Positions 18,120 through 27,114 of a stretch of 64,000 bases of DNA are shown piece after piece (positions within the stretch are counted from its first letter, which is position 1; every line of letters begins with the position of its first letter). Origin of the DNA: Putridiphycobacter sp965367695 (GTDB taxonomy: Bacteria; Bacteroidota; Bacteroidia; Flavobacteriales_D; Crocinitomicaceae). The stretch spans positions 11,456-75,455 of the forward strand of contig CBDUKB010000001.1 in the NCBI GenBank assembly GCA_965367695.1. The letters are read 5' to 3'. Made by a program: the position numbers and the translations under genes. Under the pieces are notes generated by a model that saw only the letters and a list, made by a program, of their open reading frames with translations, did not search any database and was not told where the DNA came from.

Positions 18120-18867
18120 GTTTTAATGCCTTAATTTTTTTGTATTTTAAATAAGCCGCATAACTAGATTTAACAGAAATTATCCAACCAGCTTTGCCAT
18201 CTAAAAAACCAAATTTAATAAAATAACATTTAATGAATTTTAAGAAAGGGCTTAAATATTCTTGCATGAAAAAAGTTGATTTTCCTTTATCAACATGTGT
18301 TTTGGCAGCAATATTTGTAAAGTATTCTATTTGCTTATCATGGTCTTCGGGTTGGTGATAACTATAATGCAATATATCGCCTTTTAAAAATCCAAGTTGA
18401 GCGTTTTTGTCAAATAATTTAAATTCATCATGTGGATTTTCACCTGTCCATTCTCCACTACCTTTTTTCCAAAGTCGAAGTTTTGTGTCGGGGTACCATC
18501 CTGTATGCTTGATCCATGTTCCACAATAATTTGTCAGTCTATTCATGGTATAACCAGGAAATTCATTTTTTGTCTTCACCGCTAAAATAGCTTGTTTTAA
18601 GTTTTCATCTAATGCTTCGTCAGCATCTAAGGATAAAATCAACTCAAAATTTGCTTGGTCTTTTGCCCAGTTTTTTTGTTCAATATGCCCATCAAATTTA
18701 TGCGGAATAAAAGTGGTCCCATATTTTTTACAAATACTTTCGGTGCCATCCGTTGAAAAACTGTCAACGACTATGATTTCATCTGCTACACCATTTAATG
18801 AAGCCAAACAAGTATTGATGTTTTTTTCTTCATTAAAAGTGATAATCACAACTGAAAGTTTTGACAT
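18103..18867 (-). CDS. Glycosyltransferase family 2 (WaaE/KdtX-like)
   Basis: GT-A fold transferase with VVIITFNEEKNI at the start, VVDSFSTDGT near residue 34 and the metal-binding SLDADEAL near residue 80. The sequence RLTNYCGTWIKHTGWYPD and the W-G-E-NPHDE segment match LPS core-type beta-glucosyltransferases (WaaE/KdtX group). The C-terminus is basic and may bind the membrane. It is followed by an overlapping GT9 gene and preceded by a membrane protein gene (5 bases). It is probably an LPS core enzyme; the exact linkage is unknown. Confidence 0.88.
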   Translation of the reverse strand: MSKLSVVIITFNEEKNINTCLASLNGVADEIIVVDSFSTDGTESICKKYGTTFIPHKFDGHIEQKNWAKDQANFELILSLDADEALDENLKQAILAVKTKNEFPGYTMNRLTNYCGTWIKHTGWYPDTKLRLWKKGSGEWTGENPHDEFKLFDKNAQLGFLKGDILHYSYHQPEDHDKQIEYFTNIAAKTHVDKGKSTFFMQEYLSPFLKFIKCYFIKFGFLDGKAGWIISVKSSYAAYLKYKKIKALKRDQRG

Positions 18868-18872
18868 GGCTT

Positions 18873-19586
18873 TTATTTATTTGAAAGGGCTAAAGATTTT
18901 ACATATTGGTGGTAACTGTCATCAATAAAAACAACTGTAGTATCTAACACTTCATTTAATGCTTTAAAAAAAGCTGCTTGCTCTTCCTCAGGAATGACAT
19001 TTAAATTCAAAAATAAATTAAGGTCTTTTTTATACCTAAAATTAAGCATGTTTTGGTAAACTTCTACCCGTTTTAAGCCCTTGTAATAGTATAAATGCAT
19101 TTCTCTATCAAAGTATGCCACAAAGGTGGGTGAAACACCAATTTTAAAGTCTTTTGATTTAATTCTAAGCACAATTAAATAGGCGATACTCTCTAAAAGT
19201 AAAACTGAAATGATAAGCAGTAAAGGCAAGGTTAACAGATCTGAATCAAGTTTTTGAATTAAAAAAAGAACCATTAAAAAAAAGCCTCCAAATAGCATTT
19301 CTATTCCTATAAAAACACTACTCAAGTTAATTTGATTTTTAGCTATGGGAACTTCAAAAATAAATTGTTTGAAATTGCGAATATCAGTCCGACCATTAAG
19401 TCTTCTTTTGACACGTATTAAGTTAAGGAGTAAAAATAATATTGAAATACCATAAACAATGGCTTTGATGTTTGGAATATCATTGATTTCATAAACCGAA
19501 AACCCAAGGTCATAGATGGAACCAATTGCAAAAAACCCAAATAGGATAAACAATAATAAACTGAAAAGATTGACTACTTTATTCAT
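18873..19586 (-). CDS. Hypothetical four-helix membrane protein
   Basis: Not recognised. The 237-residue protein has four predicted membrane helices (about residues 4-28, 40-58, 83-105, 113-135) and a cytosolic C-terminal domain of about 95 residues containing FRYKKDLNLFLNLNVIPEEEQ, which looks like a small PH-type or YcxB-like domain, though I cannot confirm this. It overlaps the DUF349 gene by 4 bases and is followed 5 bases later by GT2, so it belongs to the same transcript. Confidence 0.65.
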   Translation of the reverse strand: MNKVVNLFSLLLFILFGFFAIGSIYDLGFSVYEINDIPNIKAIVYGISILFLLLNLIRVKRRLNGRTDIRNFKQFIFEVPIAKNQINLSSVFIGIEMLFGGFFLMVLFLIQKLDSDLLTLPLLLIISVLLLESIAYLIVLRIKSKDFKIGVSPTFVAYFDREMHLYYYKGLKRVEVYQNMLNFRYKKDLNLFLNLNVIPEEEQAAFFKALNEVLDTTVVFIDDSYHQYVKSLALSNK

Positions 19587-21301
19587 TCGCTTTCTTGGTC
19601 GTAATTATTCAATAAGTTTAGTTTCAATTTAAAACTGCTAATATCTTTTTCAATATTGGCTACTTTTTGCATCACTGATTTTAACATGGGATTGCTTTCA
19701 TCTGTATTTGCAAAAAAGCTTAAGTTGGTTTCAACTTGTGATTTTTCTTTTATTTTTTCATCAATTTTATTCCGCAAAAAATAAACTTCCTTGTCTAATT
19801 CTTTATCAACATTCGGACTATTATAAATGGATTCAATTTTAGCAGCATACATTATTTTTTCTTTTTCTACTGCATCCATTTCAATGGCATCATATTTTTC
19901 GTTTAATGCTTTTTTAAATGCGCTATAAATTCTATCTTTTTCTTTAAAAGGGACGTTGCCTATGGCATTAAATTCTTTTGATAAAGGTTGTAAGTCTTTG
20001 ATTGCTGAAGCTGAATCCTTTGGAATTTTATAAGCTTCAACTTTTTTAATCAATGCTTCTTTGGCTTCCAAATTTCCAGCGTTTGCTTTGTCTAAGGATT
20101 CAAAATGGGCATCTTTCTTTGCGAAAAACGCATCAATTGGTGCACGAAATTTTTTCCAGAGTTTGTTTTCATTACGCTGTCCTGCAGAGCCTAGTTTTTT
20201 CCACTCTTTTTGAATGTTGACAATAAACTTTGTTGTTTCATTCCATTCTTCAGAATCTTTAATGGCATTTACTTTTTCAATCAAAGCCATTTTTTGGTCC
20301 TTGATTTTATCAAAATCAGCATTAATATCTTTAAAAAATTCATTTTTAGCATCAAAAAATTGATCACATTTGGCCCTAAATCCTTTCCAAACAATTTCGT
20401 TTTCCTTTTTAGGCCCGAATCCTATTTTTTTCCAATCATTCTGAATGGCTATAATTTTATCGGTGACTGATTTCCAATCTTTAGAAGTTTCACAAGGAAT
20501 CGCCAATAATTCATCTAAAGTGTCGATTAAAGCAAGTTTTTTAAGGATATTTTCTTTTTGCTCAATTCTTTTACCATCATAAAACTCTTTAATTCTATTA
20601 TAAATAGCATTTACAGTATCCCAATAGTCGGTTTTTAAAGTTTCCCAAGCTGAAGCGGTGGTCCCTCCAATATCATTCCATTCATCTTGTAATAGATGTA
20701 ATTTTTGCTCAACTGTTTTAATACTTTTTTCATCAGCCAATGCTTTTAATTTAGCCACTACAGCTTCTTTTAAACCTGCATTTTTAGTCAAGTCATGGTC
20801 TTTAATTTCTTTATAAATATTGATATTATATTGAAATTCATCCATTAAATTTGAATAGTCTTTTTGAATTTCCTGACGGAAGTTTCTAGGAATAGGCCCC
20901 ACACTGCGCCATTTTTCTTGAATGGACTGAATAGTTTGAATAGCTTTTCCAATGTGTTCTTCTTCTTGAATTAAAGTTTTTAAGTCTTTAATCAATTGTT
21001 TTTTCACACTTAAGTTATTCTCTTCCGCCAATTTTTTTTCCTCAATAACTACCTTTTTTTTACTTTTAAAATCATGTTGAATTGTCTTGAATTTATCCAC
21101 CAATTCATCTACTGGTTTTTCAATTGATTCAGCTTGCTCACCAGCTTCAATTCTATTTAATTTTTCAACTTCAAATAGCCGTTCCTCTTCATTAATGATT
21201 TTATAGAATTCATCTGTTAAGGTTTTAAATTCTTCGTTCACACTCAATATATCTTCCTGCGCTAACAATGTTTCTAATTTTTCAATAATTTCAGTCTTCA
21301 T
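19583..21301 (-). CDS. DUF349 repeat protein
   Basis: A 572-residue, highly charged, helical protein built of about five DUF349 repeats. Each carries a W/F-x-x-I/L-G signature: EKWRSVGPIPRNF, DEWNDIGGTTASAW, NDWKKIGFGPKKEN, KEWKKLGSAGQRNE and KEFNAIGNVPFKEK, spaced about 70 residues apart from residue 130 to 450. It ends in a coiled-coil tail. DUF349 proteins are soluble and of unclear function; some have been tied to RNA or stress biology elsewhere, but nothing here fixes a role. It is the first gene of the minus-strand group with the membrane protein, GT2 and GT9. Confidence 0.85.
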   Translation of the reverse strand: MKTEIIEKLETLLAQEDILSVNEEFKTLTDEFYKIINEEERLFEVEKLNRIEAGEQAESIEKPVDELVDKFKTIQHDFKSKKKVVIEEKKLAEENNLSVKKQLIKDLKTLIQEEEHIGKAIQTIQSIQEKWRSVGPIPRNFRQEIQKDYSNLMDEFQYNINIYKEIKDHDLTKNAGLKEAVVAKLKALADEKSIKTVEQKLHLLQDEWNDIGGTTASAWETLKTDYWDTVNAIYNRIKEFYDGKRIEQKENILKKLALIDTLDELLAIPCETSKDWKSVTDKIIAIQNDWKKIGFGPKKENEIVWKGFRAKCDQFFDAKNEFFKDINADFDKIKDQKMALIEKVNAIKDSEEWNETTKFIVNIQKEWKKLGSAGQRNENKLWKKFRAPIDAFFAKKDAHFESLDKANAGNLEAKEALIKKVEAYKIPKDSASAIKDLQPLSKEFNAIGNVPFKEKDRIYSAFKKALNEKYDAIEMDAVEKEKIMYAAKIESIYNSPNVDKELDKEVYFLRNKIDEKIKEKSQVETNLSFFANTDESNPMLKSVMQKVANIEKDISSFKLKLNLLNNYDQESE

Positions 21302-21383
21302 GCTTTTAAAGTTTATTCAATGGTTTTGTCGACCATTTGATAGGAAAAAATACACCTGTTATTTTAAGGTGATTGATTTATTA

Positions 21384-22307
21384 TTATTTTGTAATTGTAA
21401 AATCCATTAAATCTACGAATTCTAACATTCTATCGTAAATTTCAGTTTGGTTTAAGCTTTCAATTCTTTCTGTTCCGAATAATTCAACACAAAAAGACGC
21501 CATTGCAGAACCTGCAATAATTGCACGTTTCATATTTTCAAAAGAAATATCTTCTGTTTTAGCTAGATATCCCATGAATCCACCTGCAAAAGTATCACCT
21601 GCTCCGGTTGGATCAAATACTTCTTCTAATGGAAGAGCAGGTGCAAAAAACACTTTTTCTTCATTAAATAATAGTGCTCCATGCTCTCCTTTTTTAATGA
21701 TAAGGTAAGTTGGTCCCATTGTTAATATTTTTTTGGCAGCTTTTCTCAAAGAGTATTCACCCGACAATTGTCTTGCTTCTTCGTCGTTGATGATTAAAAC
21801 ATCTACTAATTTGATGGTGTTATGAACCTCTTCCATCATAATATCCATCCAAAAATTCATGGTATCTAAGGCTATTAATTTCGGACGTTCTTCTAATCTT
21901 TCAATTACTTGACGTTGCACAGTTGGTGCTAAGTTTCCTAACATTAAGTATTCTACTCCTTGGTATGAAGCCGGAATTATTGGATCAAATTTTTCCAATA
22001 CATTCAATTCAGTCACCAAAGTGTCTCTTGAATTCATATCGTTATGATATTTACCCGACCAGAAAAAAGTTTTTTCTCCATCTTTCACTTGTAAACCTTC
22101 TATATCTATACCTCTTGATTTTAAATCGAGTAAAGTTTCCTTTGGAAAATCATCTCCAACAACTGAAACTATTTTTTGATCTTTAGCGAAATAAGATGCT
22201 GAAATAGAAATGTATGTAGCTGCGCCACCTACAATTTTATCCGTTTTTCCAAATGGGGTCTCAATGGCATCAAAGGCAACACTGCCAACTGTTAATAATG
22301 AACTCAT
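21384..22307 (-). CDS. PfkB family carbohydrate/nucleoside kinase
   Basis: Ribokinase-fold kinase that phosphorylates a sugar or nucleoside. It has the N-terminal substrate motif GGAATYISISASYF near residue 27 and the C-terminal PfkB signature DPTGAGDTFAGGFMGYL near residue 235, with the catalytic Asp. The length of 307 residues is typical. The substrate cannot be determined; in Bacteroidota, close relatives are often annotated only as sugar kinases. A consensus promoter element lies 21 bases upstream, and the gene appears to be transcribed alone. Confidence 0.88.
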   Translation of the reverse strand: MSSLLTVGSVAFDAIETPFGKTDKIVGGAATYISISASYFAKDQKIVSVVGDDFPKETLLDLKSRGIDIEGLQVKDGEKTFFWSGKYHNDMNSRDTLVTELNVLEKFDPIIPASYQGVEYLMLGNLAPTVQRQVIERLEERPKLIALDTMNFWMDIMMEEVHNTIKLVDVLIINDEEARQLSGEYSLRKAAKKILTMGPTYLIIKKGEHGALLFNEEKVFFAPALPLEEVFDPTGAGDTFAGGFMGYLAKTEDISFENMKRAIIAGSAMASFCVELFGTERIESLNQTEIYDRMLEFVDLMDFTITK

Positions 22308-22327
22308 ATTATATAATTGTTTGATTG

Positions 22328-22335
22328 CAAATATA
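22328..22335 (-). promoter_or_regulatory. TAnnTTTG -7 element before the PfkB kinase
   Basis: TATATTTG on the minus strand is an exact match, 21 bases before the ATG at 22307. Confidence 0.6.
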
Positions 22336-22426
22336 ATTACTTTTTAAGATAGACTTCAACAAAAACACGAGCAATTACACTTTATTATTACCTTAGCTTT
22401 CCACCCATTTAGAATTAATATAATAA

Positions 22427-22786
22427 ATGAACATAGAAGAATTAGACCAGTACTGTATGCAGAAAAAAGGCGTCACGGTTTCGACACCTTTTGATGAAGT
22501 GACACTCGTGTATAAGGTCATGAACAAAATGTTTGCTTTATCAAACATCAATAACTTTAAAAGCGTCAACTTAAAATGCGATCCTGAGTATGCTTTGGAG
22601 TTAAGGGCGAATTATGTTGAAATTCAACCGGGTTATCATATGAGTAAAAAGCATTGGAATACCGTATTATTGAATGAATCCTTTCCAGATGCAAAAGTGT
22701 ATGCGTTGATTGATCATTCTTATGATTTGATAGTGAACGGGCTGACTAAAAAACTACAACTAGAATTAGCGGCATTACCGGATTAA
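22427..22786 (+). CDS. MmcQ/YjbR family protein
   Basis: A small 119-residue protein of the MmcQ/YjbR family, which has a double-wing DNA-binding-like fold. Family features are the N-terminal CMQKKGVTVSTPFDEVTLVYKV, the NLKCDPEYALELR core, PGYHMSKKHWNTV and the terminal IDHSYDLIVNGLTKK. Its biochemical role is not known. It lies 58 bases before the PLP enzyme, but a consensus promoter in between suggests separate transcription of the latter. Confidence 0.9.
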   Translation: MNIEELDQYCMQKKGVTVSTPFDEVTLVYKVMNKMFALSNINNFKSVNLKCDPEYALELRANYVEIQPGYHMSKKHWNTVLLNESFPDAKVYALIDHSYDLIVNGLTKKLQLELAALPD

Positions 22787-22813
22787 TATTAATTCTTTTA
22801 TTGCCCTAATTAA

Positions 22814-22821
22814 TAATTTTG
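22814..22821 (+). promoter_or_regulatory. TAnnTTTG -7 element before the PLP enzyme
   Basis: TAATTTTG is an exact match, 23 bases upstream of the ATG at 22845. Confidence 0.6.
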
Positions 22822-22844
22822 TGAAAAATCGATAGGAAGAAAAT

Positions 22845-24020
22845 ATGGAAGAAAAAGATTTGAAAAGCGATTGCTATGGGTTTGGGACTAAAGCCATCCA
22901 TGCGGGTGTGCATCCTGACCCAGCAACAGGAGCAATTATGACACCTATTTATCAAACCAGCACCTATGTTCAAGATGAAGTTGGACTTAACAAAGGCTAT
23001 GAATACTCCAGGTCAAAAAACCCAACGCGACATGCATTAGAGAAGAATTTAGCAGCAATTGAGAACGGAAAATATGGGGCTTGTTTTGGTTCAGGTTTAG
23101 CGGCAATTGATTGTGTGTTAAAAATGTTAAATCCTGGTGATGAGGTAGTTTCAACTAACGATTTATATGGTGGTACTTACAGGATATTTAAAACTATTTT
23201 TGAAAAATACGGCATTAAATTTCATTTTATTGGCATGCAAAACGCAACTAATATTGAAGCATATTGTAATACAAATACCAAATTGATTTGGGTAGAAACA
23301 CCAACCAATCCAATGTTGAACATCATTGACATAGAAGCGGCCTCAAAAATCGCTAAAAAACACAATATTATGTTAGCTGTTGACAATACTTTTGCCACAC
23401 CATTTTTACAAACCCCCCTTGATTTAGGGGCAGATATTGTTATGCATTCAGCAACAAAATATTTGGGCGGTCATTCAGATGTGGTAATGGGTGCATTGGT
23501 TTGCAATGACGATAAAATTGCGCAAGAAATGTATCGCATTCAAAATTCATCAGGGGCAATAACCGCACCTATGGATTCCTTTTTGGTGTTGAGGGGGATA
23601 AAAACATTGCATTTAAGAATGCAAAGGCATTGCGAAAATGGAGAAAAAATTGCACTTTTTTTAGCTGGTCATCCTAAAGTAGATCAGGTTTTTTGGCCTG
23701 GATTTCAAAGTCACCCCAACCATGATATTGCAAAAAGGCAAATGCGTGCATATGGGGGCATGATATCTTTTAGTATGGTTGACAACCAAATTTCGGTCGC
23801 ACATGCGGTATTAAAAAACACGCAATTATTTGCATTGGCAGAATCGCTTGGTGGAGTAGAATCTTTAATTGGACATCCGGCAACCATGACACATGCGTCA
23901 ATTCCAAAATCGGAAAGAGAAGCTGCGGGTGTAGTTGATTCATTAATTAGGTTAAGTATTGGTGTGGAAGATGCGGATGATTTAGTGGCTGATTTGAATC
24001 AAGCTTTGGCACAAATTTAA
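22845..24020 (+). CDS. Cystathionine gamma-synthase/gamma-lyase family PLP enzyme
   Basis: Cys/Met-metabolism PLP enzyme of the transsulfuration family. Visible motifs are GTKAIHAGVHPDP, YSRSKNPTR, FGSGLAAID, WVETPTNP, AVDNTFATPF and the PLP lysine site HSATKYLGGHSDV near residue 200, then ESLIGHPATMTHAS near 345. All catalytic residues appear intact at 391 residues. Sequence alone does not separate synthase (metB) from lyase (mccB), so I leave the symbol blank. An SDR gene follows after 105 bases with its own promoter. Confidence 0.92.
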   Translation: MEEKDLKSDCYGFGTKAIHAGVHPDPATGAIMTPIYQTSTYVQDEVGLNKGYEYSRSKNPTRHALEKNLAAIENGKYGACFGSGLAAIDCVLKMLNPGDEVVSTNDLYGGTYRIFKTIFEKYGIKFHFIGMQNATNIEAYCNTNTKLIWVETPTNPMLNIIDIEAASKIAKKHNIMLAVDNTFATPFLQTPLDLGADIVMHSATKYLGGHSDVVMGALVCNDDKIAQEMYRIQNSSGAITAPMDSFLVLRGIKTLHLRMQRHCENGEKIALFLAGHPKVDQVFWPGFQSHPNHDIAKRQMRAYGGMISFSMVDNQISVAHAVLKNTQLFALAESLGGVESLIGHPATMTHASIPKSEREAAGVVDSLIRLSIGVEDADDLVADLNQALAQI

Positions 24021-24081
24021 GTAAGCTAGATTGGCAAGGAATTGTGCCATGATACATCATTTATTATTCTAACATGCTGTT

Positions 24082-24089
24082 TAAATTTG
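24082..24089 (+). promoter_or_regulatory. TAnnTTTG -7 element before the SDR gene
   Basis: TAAATTTG is an exact match, 36 bases before the ATG at 24126. It makes an upstream start at 24042 unlikely. Confidence 0.6.
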
Positions 24090-24125
24090 TATCTTGCACT
24101 GTTTAACAAATTACAACATAATGAA

Positions 24126-24839
24126 ATGATTGCATACATTACAGGTACCTCTTCGGGGATTGGAAAAGCTTTGGCTGAAACCTTATTGAAGCATAACCAT
24201 CAAGTTATTGGACTTTCAAGAAAACAAAGTATCAAGCATGCGAATTACACGCATATTGCTATTGATTTGAGTGACTTAAAACAAGTAAAGGCCTTTGAGT
24301 TTTCAGCGAATGTGAAGGATAATATCATTTTAGTCAACAATGCTGGGACAATTGGACCAATATTACCGGTAGGAAGGTTAGTGGCTGATGAAATTATTAA
24401 GTTAAATAATTTAAACATTACTGCCCCACAAATTTTGTGCAACCAATTCATTCAAAAATATCAGGCCAACATAAAGCAATCCTATCAAATCATTAATATC
24501 AGTTCCGGTGCAGGAAAACGGCCTATTGATGCATGGGCGAATTATTGCGCCTCGAAAGCAGCAATTGATTTATTTACACAAACCATTGAAATTGAGCTAA
24601 AAGAAAGAGGTAAAAACAATTGGCGTGTTTTTTCTATCGCTCCAGGTGTAGTTGATACACCCATGCAAGCGTTCATCAGAAATGCAAATCCGAAAGCATT
24701 TTTAAATCTCCAAAGATTCATTGACTTAAAAGAAAGTAATTCATTGGTTTCTGCAGGAGATGTTGCGATTAAACTCATGGAAATCATTGGCAATCCAAAC
24801 CAATTTGATAATACCCTCGTTTCTTTAAATACAAAGTAA
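24126..24839 (+). CDS. Short-chain dehydrogenase/reductase (SDR)
   Basis: Classical SDR with the NAD(P)-binding TGTSSGIGKAL at the N-terminus, the NNAGT motif, the catalytic Ser in INISSGAG and the YCASK active-site Tyr/Lys. The overall pattern (MIAYITGTSSG, later FSIAPGVVDTPMQ) resembles the sepiapterin-reductase/benzil-reductase group. The 237-residue length with start at 24126 is normal; the longer reading frame from 24042 has an implausible N-terminus and precedes the promoter. The substrate is unknown. Confidence 0.9.
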   Translation: MIAYITGTSSGIGKALAETLLKHNHQVIGLSRKQSIKHANYTHIAIDLSDLKQVKAFEFSANVKDNIILVNNAGTIGPILPVGRLVADEIIKLNNLNITAPQILCNQFIQKYQANIKQSYQIINISSGAGKRPIDAWANYCASKAAIDLFTQTIEIELKERGKNNWRVFSIAPGVVDTPMQAFIRNANPKAFLNLQRFIDLKESNSLVSAGDVAIKLMEIIGNPNQFDNTLVSLNTK

Positions 24840-24942
24840 GGAATGAGATCATCTAATAGCCTTCCTATACTTCTGTATTAATTATTACTAAAATAAATTA
24901 AAAATACCGTATTTTTACCAGATAGAAAATCAACCGCACACT

Positions 24943-27036
24943 ATGAAATTTATTTTTTCAATCCTATTTATGTCCCTTGCAATTTTTTCAATGGGTCAAA
25001 CGAATTGGTGTGGGACTGATTATTATTTCCAACAAAAGCTAACTGAAAACCCTAATTTACAACAACAAGTCAATGAGCATATGAATAGAATGCATATGCA
25101 AGGCATAGCTTCTGATCGTTCAGATTCAATCATCATACCGGTTGTTTTTCACATCATACATGACAATGGCATAGGAAATATACCAGATGCTCAAATTCTT
25201 GAGGGTTTGAGAATATTGAATGAGGACTTTAATCGATTGAATGCTGATACTGTTGATACTAGGAATACTGCAAATGCTCCGTTTTTACCCCTTGCGGCAA
25301 ATCCAAAAATATGTTTTCAATTGGCGAAACTAGATCCTAATGGCAATTGTACAAATGGTATTGAAAGAAGAAATTCAGCAGCTGGAACCTATAATGGGAG
25401 TGATGCAACATCTAAATTTTATGCTGGCGGCGGTATGAATGCTTGGAATAGGTCAAACTACTTTAATATTTGGGTGGTAAATGACATAGAAAGCGCTGAC
25501 CCATTCTTTACTATTTATGGGTATGCCCAATTTCCTTATACTGGTGCTGCAAGTACTTATGGGGTTATCATTCGACAAGACCATATTGGTGAAACCACAA
25601 CAGGAGAAAGAACATTGACACATGAGGTCGGACATTGTTTAGGACTGTTTCATGTATTTCAAGATGGTTGTGGTTCCAATGGAACGAGTTGTGCAAATGC
25701 AGGTGATTATTGTTGTGATACCCCACCTTCTTTTCAAGCATTTCAAGCATGTGACACCACCCATAATTCATGTAACCAAATTCAAAATGGAGACTTTTAT
25801 GGAGTTGATGTATACGACCAGTTAGAAAACTATATGAGTTACAGTGATTGTCAAAATATGTTTTCAAACGACCAGAAGAATATCATGCATTATAATATTG
25901 ATAATTACGCTTTTTTAACTAGTTTGACTTCATCAACAAATATTATTAATACAGGTGTTTCGTTACCTGCGACCTTATGTAAAGCAGAATTTGCTTCAAG
26001 CACAAAAGTAATTTGTGAAGGAAATTCAATTGACTTTTATGATTTATCATATGGAGGAATAACCACAAGAAACTGGACACTCACTGGGGGTTCCCCAAGT
26101 AGTAGTGCTGATTCATTAATTACAGTGACTTATAATACACCTGGTATATATGAAGTGTCAATAACCGTATCTGATGGGGTAAGTAGTTTGACTGAAACGA
26201 AGACTGCATATATCACGGTTTTACCAGATCCTGGTACTGATTTACCGATCCAAGAAGGGTTTGAAAGCATTACTTTCCCTGACAATTATAACTATTTCAC
26301 AAGTGAAAATAATTCAGTAAACGATTGGGAAATCACTTCTGCTGCAGCCAATACAGGTGTAAAATCCTTGTGGTATAACAATTATCAAAAAGGCAATCCA
26401 GGCAGCATTGTTTCTTTTGAATCTGGCACCATAGATTTGAGTGTTGTGGATCCTTCAGATGATTTAATATTCACTTTTGACTATGCATATAATAAAAGAA
26501 CGAGTTCAGATGATGATTATCTAAAAATTTATGTTTCTGTAAATTGTGGTGAAACTTGGGTCTTACGTAAATCAATACATGGTAGTTTTTTGAACAGCAA
26601 TGTAACTTCCAGTTCTTTTACACCCAATAGTCTTGACGATTGGGACAATGTTTCCATTGGCAATATTACAAGTGCATATTTTGTTTCTAATTTTAAATAT
26701 CGATTTGAATTTGAATCAGATGGAGGGAACAATATATTTATCGATAACATTAATATTGTGCCAACTTCTTGGTTGTCGATTGAAGAGGAAGAAAATCTTT
26801 CCTTCATTCAAATCTATCCAAATCCAGTAAACGATATATTGTATGTTCGATTAACAAACCCAAACACACTTATAAAAGTTTATGATGCCATGGGCAAAGA
26901 AATCGCAATGCCTTATACAGGACAAACAATGGAAAGCAATATTCAGTTTTCAACAGCTCATTTAGCAAAGGGCATGTATTATATTTCCTTTCAAAACGAA
27001 CATGGATCTTTCACAAAGAAATTCGTAAAAAAATAA
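24943..27036 (+). CDS. Secreted M43 metalloprotease with PKD and T9SS sorting domain (copy 1)
   Basis: Pappalysin-type zinc endopeptidase. Order: signal peptide (residues 1-18), propeptide-like segment, M43 catalytic domain with HEVGHCLGLFH (HExxHxxGxxH) near residue 227 and the Met-turn YMSYSDC near 297, a PKD domain (about 345-430), a jelly-roll/MAM-like domain with two conserved tryptophans (about 435-610), and a type A T9SS tail (IQIYPNPVND to KKFVKK). Many paired cysteines suggest an extracellular enzyme. It is 697 residues. The next gene is a close full-length paralogue, and a third, more distant one follows. It probably degrades external proteins. Confidence 0.92.
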   Translation: MKFIFSILFMSLAIFSMGQTNWCGTDYYFQQKLTENPNLQQQVNEHMNRMHMQGIASDRSDSIIIPVVFHIIHDNGIGNIPDAQILEGLRILNEDFNRLNADTVDTRNTANAPFLPLAANPKICFQLAKLDPNGNCTNGIERRNSAAGTYNGSDATSKFYAGGGMNAWNRSNYFNIWVVNDIESADPFFTIYGYAQFPYTGAASTYGVIIRQDHIGETTTGERTLTHEVGHCLGLFHVFQDGCGSNGTSCANAGDYCCDTPPSFQAFQACDTTHNSCNQIQNGDFYGVDVYDQLENYMSYSDCQNMFSNDQKNIMHYNIDNYAFLTSLTSSTNIINTGVSLPATLCKAEFASSTKVICEGNSIDFYDLSYGGITTRNWTLTGGSPSSSADSLITVTYNTPGIYEVSITVSDGVSSLTETKTAYITVLPDPGTDLPIQEGFESITFPDNYNYFTSENNSVNDWEITSAAANTGVKSLWYNNYQKGNPGSIVSFESGTIDLSVVDPSDDLIFTFDYAYNKRTSSDDDYLKIYVSVNCGETWVLRKSIHGSFLNSNVTSSSFTPNSLDDWDNVSIGNITSAYFVSNFKYRFEFESDGGNNIFIDNINIVPTSWLSIEEEENLSFIQIYPNPVNDILYVRLTNPNTLIKVYDAMGKEIAMPYTGQTMESNIQFSTAHLAKGMYYISFQNEHGSFTKKFVKK

Positions 27037-27114
27037 TGCAGCAATTAATTATAAATCCGATTGCTGTAGCAACTATAACCTAAATTAACACTTAATAAAA
27101 ACCAACAATTCATT

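Noticed and set aside
27039..27075. Inverted repeat (CAGCAAT/ATTGCTG) between protease copies 1 and 2
   Set aside because: The stem is 7 bp with a long AT loop and no T-run after it, so it does not qualify as a terminator; read-through from copy 1 remains possible.
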